Assembly (NCBI GenBank): GCA_965222525.1
Contig: OZ244955.1
Coordinates: 372,001 to 436,000, forward strand
DNA length: 64,000 nucleotides
Reading direction: 5' to 3'
DNA from: CBDCUF01 sp965222525
GTDB lineage: Bacteria; Pseudomonadota; Alphaproteobacteria; Rickettsiales; UBA8987
The position numbers and the translations under genes are program-made. Positions 58,392 through 64,000 of this stretch are shown here, piece after piece. Position 1 is the first letter of the stretch, and every line of letters starts with the position of its first letter. The notes beneath the pieces were generated by a model, which saw only the letters and a program-made list of their open reading frames with translations, searched no databases and was not told the DNA's origin.

Positions 58392-58580
58392 TGTCACCCC
58401 GGACGCATATTTTGTCCAAATCTATGATTTGGTCAACAAAATAGCGTTCTCGGGGTTATTACATATTCACGTGTTCTTGCATGTAACCCCGAGAATGGTG
58501 GTTTCTTAGCGAAATCATCCACCTTCGCTAAAGTTTCGGTGGACAGGGAGATTTCGAGAAACCATCCATCCGGGGTGACA
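58392..58580. repeat. Family A palindromic element, copy 2 (189 bp)
   Basis: This is the reverse complement of 2158-2346, with the same length. The ends are TGTCACCCCGGACGCAT and the complement of ATCCGGGGTGACA. Shared internal blocks include CCGAGAATGGTGGTTTCT and TTCACGTGTTCTTGCATG-type sequence. Just upstream (58352-58388) is a word-type repeat of CAGTTATCAG and TCAGTGCTCAG. The 536-base gap between truA and the next gene holds these repeats, the Pho-box promoter and an unassigned leader. Confidence 0.8.
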
Positions 58581-58750
58581 GGTTGGTGTCTGTCTGTACT
58601 GTTTTTGGGAAAGGAAACACTGTTTTATTGGTAGAATAGCTGAGAATTTGGAAAATTATGTGAAAAATTTGGGTTGGTAAGGGGTTGGGAGATAAGGGTT
58701 ATTTTGGGTGGGGTGAAATTTTTTCGGATTTTTCGAAAAAATTTCACCCA

Positions 58751-58784
58751 CTGTCATAAAACTTTAACATTTCTCTGGTATAGT
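58751..58784 (+). promoter_or_regulatory. Pho-box-like promoter of the 58884-59744 gene
   Basis: CTGTCATAAAACTTTAACAT (58751-58770) is followed by TTCTCTGG and TATAGT (58779-58784). The first 11 bases equal the first half-site of the classic PhoB box in E. coli pstS, and the box-to-minus-10 spacing is the same. The transcript start would be about 93 bases before the start codon. Confidence 0.7.
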
Positions 58785-58883
58785 GTCTGGCATAAACAAA
58801 TTACCGCTCCTATTATGAGGAGTATTGCTAACCCGTCATATGCCAAAAAACCAGTATATGACATTTTAACGGAGAGAAGAGTT

Positions 58884-59744
58884 ATGGCACAGAGAGTTTG
58901 GAAAACCCATGTACGTTCTGATTTACAGTTTTCTATAGATGGAAAACCAACAGTACTTGCTTCTATAAGCATAAAGGATGATGGAGTCACACAAGAAAGT
59001 TTACGTGAAGCTGCACAAGTCTTATGGGAGAATGTAGAGAATCTTAACTCTTATATTGTAGAATCGGATAACAAGTTAAATACTTCCAAAATTATCACAA
59101 CTCCAGAGATAGTTAATAAGTTATTTAAGGGTGATGAAATTGTAACATCTCCAGAGGTAAAAAGATGGATTGATAAACAGAATTCATGGCAAAAAGTTTG
59201 GCAAGAGAAAGTTGCTAAGGAAAGAGGTATCAAAGTCAAAACTAGTGATGTGGATGTTAAATTGCTAAAGGTAGAAGCAAAGAATTTAGAGTCTGAAATA
59301 GGAAATGATAATATGCGAGACATACTTAGGATGTTAATCAGGATTGAAACTTCTAAGGATGCATCTACTAAAATTTCTGAGAAAGAAATGGCTGCTTTAG
59401 GAAAATTAAAAGAGGCAGCAACACTAAATATAATCAGGAATGCTGACACTACTGTATCAATATCGGATAATAGATCTGAGAATATAGTTGGTTATGTAGA
59501 TTATTTTAAAGACAGAGGAACAGAAAGTATAAAAAAACACGATGAACGTTGGTTTGTAGAGAATGCAGTTGATTTTCACAAAAAAAATCAAAATTCTACA
59601 TCTCTTGATCAAATTGTAAGTAGCGCTCGTGAAATCCAAAACACGAATGAGCATACCAGAAAGGCGATAGAGCAATACAAGGGTATTCACCAATTATTGA
59701 AACCGTTTGAAGAGGCTCGTTCAAAACAGACACAACTTGGTTAA
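58884..59744 (+). CDS. AT-rich orphan protein, putative Pho-box gene
   Basis: A 286-residue soluble, lysine- and glutamate-rich protein. It begins MAQRVWKTHVRSDLQFSIDGKPTVLASISIKDDG and continues as mostly helical segments (TSPEVKRWIDKQNSWQKVWQEKVAKERG and EMAALGKLKEAATLNIIRNADTTVSISDNRSEN). No signal peptide. No family is recognised. The frame is open to 58674, but GGAGAG eight bases before the ATG at 58884 and the promoter at 58751 fix the start. It is distinctly AT-richer than truA and htpG around it. No similarity to the orphan at 11484 is visible apart from composition and the shared promoter. Confidence 0.75.
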   Translation: MAQRVWKTHVRSDLQFSIDGKPTVLASISIKDDGVTQESLREAAQVLWENVENLNSYIVESDNKLNTSKIITTPEIVNKLFKGDEIVTSPEVKRWIDKQNSWQKVWQEKVAKERGIKVKTSDVDVKLLKVEAKNLESEIGNDNMRDILRMLIRIETSKDASTKISEKEMAALGKLKEAATLNIIRNADTTVSISDNRSENIVGYVDYFKDRGTESIKKHDERWFVENAVDFHKKNQNSTSLDQIVSSAREIQNTNEHTRKAIEQYKGIHQLLKPFEEARSKQTQLG

Positions 59745-59826
59745 AGGTGACTTGTTACTTCTCTGCAAACATTTACACAGTCTCAGAATCTTTCTGAAAA
59801 GAGGATTTTCGGGCAGAAGAGATATC

Positions 59827-59973
59827 AGGACATATTGAGATTTGCGCTAGCATGAGGCGAAAATGGCTGTTTTCGAGAACCGTAGCGTAAGTGTACTTAA
59901 GGGTACATGCGCAACGGAAGCGCAGAAAACAACCATTTACAGCCCATGATAGTAGCAAATATCGATATGTCCT
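59827..59973. repeat. Family B palindromic element, copy 3 (147 bp), overlapping the htpG stop
   Basis: The terminal inverted repeats are AGGACATATTGAGATTTGC and the complement of GCAAATATCGATATGTCCT. The next stems are GCTAGCATG/CATGATAGT and GAAAATGGCTGTTTTC/GAAAACAACCATTT. The core GTACTTAAGGGTACATGCGC matches copy 1. Its right end covers two bases of the htpG stop codon (59972-59974). Confidence 0.75.
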
Positions 59974-61831
59974 AACCCACCCGCTCAAGCAAATGGTTCA
60001 TCCGGCGGGTGAAGGCGGAGATGTCGGAAAGCGGCTCGCCCTCGATTATACTGGCCTGGTCAAACAGCAGATGCACCATATCAGCCGCACTGTCAAAACT
60101 CTCCTTTGAAGTTATATCCTTCGCCAGTTTACGGATAATCGCATGGTCGGGGTTAATCTCGAATATCTTGGCAGTCCGGCCGGCTATCTGCTGATTCTCC
60201 GCAAGAAACTGCTCCATACGGATATCCATCGCCCCTTCCGGCACAGTCAAACATACGGGGCTGTCGGTCAGACGGGAAGTCGTCCGCACATCCGCTACCC
60301 TGTCCCCCAGAGTCTCCTTAACAAAACCGACAAGCCCCGCATAATCCTTATCCGCATCCCCGTCATTACCAGAACCATCATCCCCGTCACCATCCAGGTC
60401 GCTATCAACACGGGTAACCGACTTCAGCGCTATATCCTGATATTGATGCAATACATTAACCCAGAACTGGTCTACACTATCGGCAAGCAGCAATACCTCA
60501 TATCCGCGCTTGCGGAATCCCTCAAGCTGCGGGCTGTTGATTACCGCATCCTCATTATCACCGACAATATAATATATCGCCTTCTGATCCTGCTTCATAC
60601 GCTCGCTATATTCCTTCAGGCTGACATTCTCTCCGCTGGTGGTTCTGAAACGGCATACCTCGATAATATCATCCCGCGGTTCCAGACCGTCACACAAGCC
60701 CTCCTTGATTACCGCACCGAAATTATCCCAGAATTTCCTGTATTCGTCAGGCTGTTTCTCGGCTTTCTTCGCAAGGGTGGATAATACCTTTTTAGTCAAG
60801 GATTTCCTTATCTTGTGCAGTATGACGCTGTTCTGTACCGTCTCGCGGCTGATATTAAGCGGTAAATCCTCCGAATCTACTATGCCGCGCAGAAAACGCA
60901 GATATTGCGGGATGATATCCAGACCGTCCTCGGCAATAAATACCCGCTTGATATATAGCTTGACCTGAGTCGCACGGTCAGGGTGAAACAGGTCAAAAGG
61001 CTTGGTCGAAGGGATGAATAACAGGTTGGTGTAGGAAATCTTCCCCTCAACCTGATTATGCAGGGTGAGCCATGGCTCGCCTGCTATATGGCCGACACTG
61101 CGGAAAAACTCGTTATACTCCTCGTCGGATATCTCCGATTTGGGACGAAGCCATAAGGCTTTCCCCTCGTTAAGCTCCTCCTCGGTGTCGTCGGCGAATA
61201 TAATCGGAAAGGCAACATGGTTGGAATAGGTCTCGATAATATGGCGGATGCGGAACTTGTCTAGATATTCCGCCTCGTCATCTTTCAGGTGCAGGGTGAT
61301 ATGGGTGCCGCGGCCGGTGAAGCCTTCAGGTAAATCCTTTATCTCATCAATAGTGAATTTACCGTCACCCTTCGATTCCCATAGATGGGCTGTCCTGCCG
61401 CCTGCCGCCTGCGATATAACTGAAACCTTGCCCGCTACTATAAAGGCCGAGTAAAACCCTACACCAAACTGGCCGATAAGCTGGTTATCCTTTTTATTAT
61501 CTCCGGTTAGCTTCGCCAGAAAATCCTGGGTGCCGGAACGGGCTATGGTGCCGAGGTTTTTTATTAGTTCGGAGCGGCTCATACCAATACCGTTATCGGA
61601 AATGGTCAGGGTCTTCGCATCCTTGTCAGAGGAAATCCTGATTTTCAGCTCAGCGTCATCCTTTAGCAACTTGTCATCGGTAAGCGCCCTGTAACGCAGC
61701 TTGTCGCAGGCATCCGACGCATTGGAAACCAGCTCGCGCAGAAATATATCCTTGTTCTCATAAAGCGAATGTATAACCAGGTGGAAAAGCTTATCCACCT
61801 GCGCATCAAATTTCATTGTTTCTTTTGTCAT
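59972..61831 (-). CDS. htpG: Chaperone HtpG (bacterial Hsp90)
   Basis: ATP-dependent chaperone dimer, 619 residues. The GHKL ATPase domain has YENKDIFLRELVSNASDACDKLRY, DNGIGMSRSELIKNLGTIARSGT and GQFGVGFYSAFIV. The middle domain has GIVDSEDLPLNISRE. Residues about 475-496 contain an unusual Asp/Gly-rich insertion (starting VDSDLDGDGDDGSG), in a region that is normally a short loop before the C-terminal domain. The start at 61831 or 61816 is possible. Its stop codon is partly formed by a palindromic element. Confidence 0.96.
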   Translation of the reverse strand: MTKETMKFDAQVDKLFHLVIHSLYENKDIFLRELVSNASDACDKLRYRALTDDKLLKDDAELKIRISSDKDAKTLTISDNGIGMSRSELIKNLGTIARSGTQDFLAKLTGDNKKDNQLIGQFGVGFYSAFIVAGKVSVISQAAGGRTAHLWESKGDGKFTIDEIKDLPEGFTGRGTHITLHLKDDEAEYLDKFRIRHIIETYSNHVAFPIIFADDTEEELNEGKALWLRPKSEISDEEYNEFFRSVGHIAGEPWLTLHNQVEGKISYTNLLFIPSTKPFDLFHPDRATQVKLYIKRVFIAEDGLDIIPQYLRFLRGIVDSEDLPLNISRETVQNSVILHKIRKSLTKKVLSTLAKKAEKQPDEYRKFWDNFGAVIKEGLCDGLEPRDDIIEVCRFRTTSGENVSLKEYSERMKQDQKAIYYIVGDNEDAVINSPQLEGFRKRGYEVLLLADSVDQFWVNVLHQYQDIALKSVTRVDSDLDGDGDDGSGNDGDADKDYAGLVGFVKETLGDRVADVRTTSRLTDSPVCLTVPEGAMDIRMEQFLAENQQIAGRTAKIFEINPDHAIIRKLAKDITSKESFDSAADMVHLLFDQASIIEGEPLSDISAFTRRMNHLLERVG

Positions 61832-61866
61832 GGTTTTTGTTTTATAATTTATTAAGTGCTGTTATG

Positions 61867-61899
61867 TAGTATTCCCAATTAAATCTGGAAATACAATAG
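61867..61899. repeat. TAGTATTCCCAATT palindrome upstream of yejB
   Basis: TAGTATTCCCAATT and AAATCTGGAAATACAATA form an imperfect hairpin resembling the one at 30270-30299. It lies just before the yejB start codon, where no ribosome-binding site is visible. Confidence 0.4.
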
Positions 61900-61904
61900 T
61901 CAAA

Positions 61905-63017
61905 ATGGCTTCATACATAATAAAACGCCTGTTATTGATGATACCGACCCTGTTCGGGATTATGGTACTGAATTTTGCCATAATCCAGTTTGCACCGGGC
62001 GGGCCGGTAGAGCAGACTATCGCCAAAATACAGGGTATTGGCGGAAGTGCTACCGAGCGTTTTACCTCGTCAGGCAGTGCTGAAACATTAGGCGGTGGGC
62101 ATAGTCACAAAACCGCATCCTCATCCGCAAATGACAAATATCGCGGTGCGCAAGGGCTTGAGCCGCATATAATCGAGGAAATCGAGCGCATATACGGTTT
62201 TGACAAGCCCGCCACCACCCGCTTCTGGGAGATGCTCAAAAACTACGCCATGTTTGATTTCGGGGAGAGCTTCTTCCGCGATGAAACGGTAGTCAATCTG
62301 GTACTGGAGAAAATGCCGGTATCTATCTCGCTGGGACTGTGGACTACGTTGCTGGTATATTTGATTTCAATACCGCTGGGGATAAAAAAGGCAGTGCGTG
62401 ACGGTTCGGGTTTTGACATATGGACAAGTGTAATAATTACCATCGGCTATGCGATACCGAGCTTTCTGTTTGCCATATTACTGATTGTACTATTTGCCGG
62501 AGGTAGCTTCTGGGATATTTTCCCGTTGCGCGGGCTGGTTTCTGACAATTGGGATGAGCTGGGACTGATGGGCAAAATAGGTGATTATTTCTGGCATATT
62601 GCCCTGCCGGTGCTGGCTATGGTTATAAGCGGGTTTGCTACCCTCACCATGCTTACCAAAAATTCATTCATAGCCGAAATAGGCAAGCAATATGTAGTGA
62701 CTGCCCGCGCCAAGGGCTGCGATGAGGGGCGGGTTCTGTACGGCCATATCTTCCGCAATGCGATGCTGATAATAATCGCAGGGTTCCCGTCAGCCTTTAT
62801 CGGGATATTATTTACCGGTGCAATGCTGATTGAGGTGATATTCTCACTGGACGGGCTTGGCCTGCTCGGGTTTGAAGCGGCCATTAACCGCGACTACCCC
62901 GTTGTATTCGGCACATTATACATATTCACCCTGCTGGGGCTTATAGTAAACCTCATCGGCGACCTGGTCTATGTCCTGGTTGACCCACGGATAGATTTCG
63001 AAAAACGAGGGGTTTAA
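61905..63017 (+). CDS. yejB: Peptide ABC transporter permease, YejB-type
   Basis: A 370-residue inner-membrane permease of the oligopeptide/microcin C importer class. MASYIIKRLLLMIPTLFGIMVLNFAIIQFAPGGPVEQ is the YejB start. A non-membrane insert (about 45-95, with SGSAETLGGGHSHKTASSSAND) follows the first helix, as in YejB. The EAA-type loop is in TARAKGCDEGRVLYGHIFRNAML. The partner genes yejA, yejE and yejF are not adjacent, since leuA follows. The permease may work with dispersed partners. Confidence 0.88.
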   Translation: MASYIIKRLLLMIPTLFGIMVLNFAIIQFAPGGPVEQTIAKIQGIGGSATERFTSSGSAETLGGGHSHKTASSSANDKYRGAQGLEPHIIEEIERIYGFDKPATTRFWEMLKNYAMFDFGESFFRDETVVNLVLEKMPVSISLGLWTTLLVYLISIPLGIKKAVRDGSGFDIWTSVIITIGYAIPSFLFAILLIVLFAGGSFWDIFPLRGLVSDNWDELGLMGKIGDYFWHIALPVLAMVISGFATLTMLTKNSFIAEIGKQYVVTARAKGCDEGRVLYGHIFRNAMLIIIAGFPSAFIGILFTGAMLIEVIFSLDGLGLLGFEAAINRDYPVVFGTLYIFTLLGLIVNLIGDLVYVLVDPRIDFEKRGV

Positions 63018-63097
63018 ATCCTTTAAACACCCTTCTAGACATAAGTTTTCATAGTAATCGCCCCGTTTTACTGCTATATGTGATTCAGGAGCTTTCA

Positions 63098-63128
63098 CTG
63101 AACTCTGAATTCCGGGCTCCGGACTCTA
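63098..63128. repeat. TGAACTCTGAATTCCGGG palindrome before leuA
   Basis: TGAACTCTGAATTCCGGGCT and CCGGACTCT form an imperfect palindrome complementary in wording to 28736-28770. It ends four bases before the leuA ATG, occupying the position of a ribosome-binding site. Confidence 0.45.
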
Positions 63129-63131
63129 AAA

Positions 63132-64000
63132 ATGAAAGATAAAATATACATATTCGATACTACGTTGCGTGATGGGGAGCAGTCGCCGGGGGCGACGATG
63201 AATATCGAGGAGAAGCTGCTTATTGCCGAAGTGCTTGACGGTATGGGTGTTGATATTATCGAGGCCGGATTTGCTGTATCCTCCCCCGGCGATTTTGAGG
63301 CGGTAAGCGAGGTTGGCAGGATTGCCAGAAACGCTACCGTATGCAGTCTTGCCCGTGCGGTTACTGCCGATATAGAAACTGCGGCAGAGGCGCTGAAAAC
63401 CGCTACCCGACCGCGCATACATACATTCATCTCAACCAGCCCGATACATATTGAGCACCAGTTGAAATCAACTCCGGAGCGGGTGCTGGAGCTGGTGACC
63501 GAGAGTGTTACCCTTGCCCGCAAGTTATGTGATGATGTGGAATGGTCGGCGATGGATGCCACCCGCAGCGATATTGATTATTTATGCAGGGCGGTTGAAC
63601 TGGCGATAGATGCCGGTGCACGGACGGTAAATATACCGGATACTGTGGGTTATACCCTGCCTGCCGAGTTCGCCGAGACTATAAACCAGATAAAGAACAA
63701 GGTACCCAATATCGACAAGGCGGTAATATCGGTACATTGCCATAATGACCTTGGCCTTGCGGTGGCTAATTCGCTTTCGGCGGTGCAGGCCGGTGCACGC
63801 CAGATTGAATGCACTATAAACGGTATCGGCGAGCGTGCAGGCAATACGGCTATGGAGGAGGTGGTTATGGCGGTAAAGACCCGCAATGACTTTATGCCGT
63901 TTGAAACCGCAATAGACAGCAAACAGATTATGCGTGCATCGAAGCTGGTGTCGAGCGTGACCGGCTTTGCGGTACAGAATAACAAGGCGATTGTCGGGGC
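63132..64000 (+). CDS. leuA: 2-isopropylmalate synthase, N-terminal part
   Basis: First committed enzyme of leucine synthesis, condensing acetyl-CoA with 2-ketoisovalerate. The window ends after 289 complete codons, so the gene is truncated at the right edge. The TIM-barrel motifs are intact: IYIFDTTLRDGEQSPGATM (metal and substrate loop), DIIEAGFAVSSPGDFEAV, and the metal ligands in VHCHNDLGLAVANSL with INGIGERAGNTAMEEVVMA. The start is the ATG at 63132, directly after a palindrome and without a visible ribosome-binding site. Confidence 0.94.
   Translation, partial: MKDKIYIFDTTLRDGEQSPGATMNIEEKLLIAEVLDGMGVDIIEAGFAVSSPGDFEAVSEVGRIARNATVCSLARAVTADIETAAEALKTATRPRIHTFISTSPIHIEHQLKSTPERVLELVTESVTLARKLCDDVEWSAMDATRSDIDYLCRAVELAIDAGARTVNIPDTVGYTLPAEFAETINQIKNKVPNIDKAVISVHCHNDLGLAVANSLSAVQAGARQIECTINGIGERAGNTAMEEVVMAVKTRNDFMPFETAIDSKQIMRASKLVSSVTGFAVQNNKAIVG

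Noticed and set aside
58674..58883. 70-residue N-terminal extension of the AT-rich orphan
   Set aside because: The putative promoter at 58751-58784 lies inside it, and a good ribosome-binding site precedes the ATG at 58884.
1..64000. tRNA genes
   Set aside because: No cloverleaf with GGTTCRA-type T-arm was recognised in intergenic regions. This was a reading by eye; a tRNAscan-SE run would be decisive.

Overview
The window reads as chromosomal DNA of a flagellated alphaproteobacterium. The lineage markers are the cell-cycle regulators PleD, DivK and TrcR (DUF1013), a FliX-like flagellar assembly regulator, the rpmF-plsX pair and an alphaproteobacterial-type dCTP deaminase. A VirD4 coupling ATPase that closely resembles, from memory, the Rickettsiales Rvh type, plus an ankyrin-repeat protein, suggests a Rickettsiales relative. 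It would be a metabolically rich one, since proA, hisC, hisG, hisD, leuA, cysK and a propionyl/acetyl-CoA carboxylase subunit are present. This placement is inference; no marker phylogeny could be run.

Layout. 1-9.1 kb: fliX (partial), trpS, tmk, an esterase, dcd, fadD, a TonB-like protein, proA and a sugar-nucleotide epimerase. 9.2-18.9 kb: smpB, fliG, rnc, an AT-rich orphan, bamE, rpmF-plsX, a solitary virD4, pleD-divK and a MarR regulator. 19-28.5 kb: a C26 amidotransferase, rluB, a carboxylase alpha subunit, metW, dut, a chorismate mutase-like protein, hisC and groES-groEL. 28.8-33.6 kb: RNase P RNA (minus strand), an IS5/IS427-type insertion sequence, cysK-dnaQ and guaA. 33.9-43 kb: rodA downstream of a 1090-residue exported ankyrin/coiled-coil/SPOR protein, then the flagellar run flgF-flgG-(orphan)-flgA-flgH. 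43.3-52 kb: an unknown two-gene pair, a polysaccharide flippase, trcR, a HAD phosphatase, asmA, acpP-fabF and trkA. 52.2-64 kb: a small membrane orphan, hisG-hisD, a YfgM-like protein and bamB, truA, another AT-rich orphan, htpG, yejB and the 5' part of leuA.

Two features stand out beyond housekeeping. First, intergenic space is crowded with palindromic repeats. There are at least four families of about 130-190 bp with terminal inverted repeats, one element nested inside another, plus many palindromes built from short repeated 'words'. Some touch genes: one family's word tract lies in frame inside hisC, one element ends at the start codon of the esterase gene, one overlaps the htpG stop codon, and one arm encodes the last residues of DivK. 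Second, three unrelated AT-rich orphan genes (11.5, 52.2 and 58.9 kb) share an almost identical promoter. It looks like a PhoB box placed 8-9 bp upstream of a -10 hexamer, suggesting a small phosphate-responsive set of lineage-specific genes.

No tRNA, CRISPR array, prophage or replication origin was recognised.
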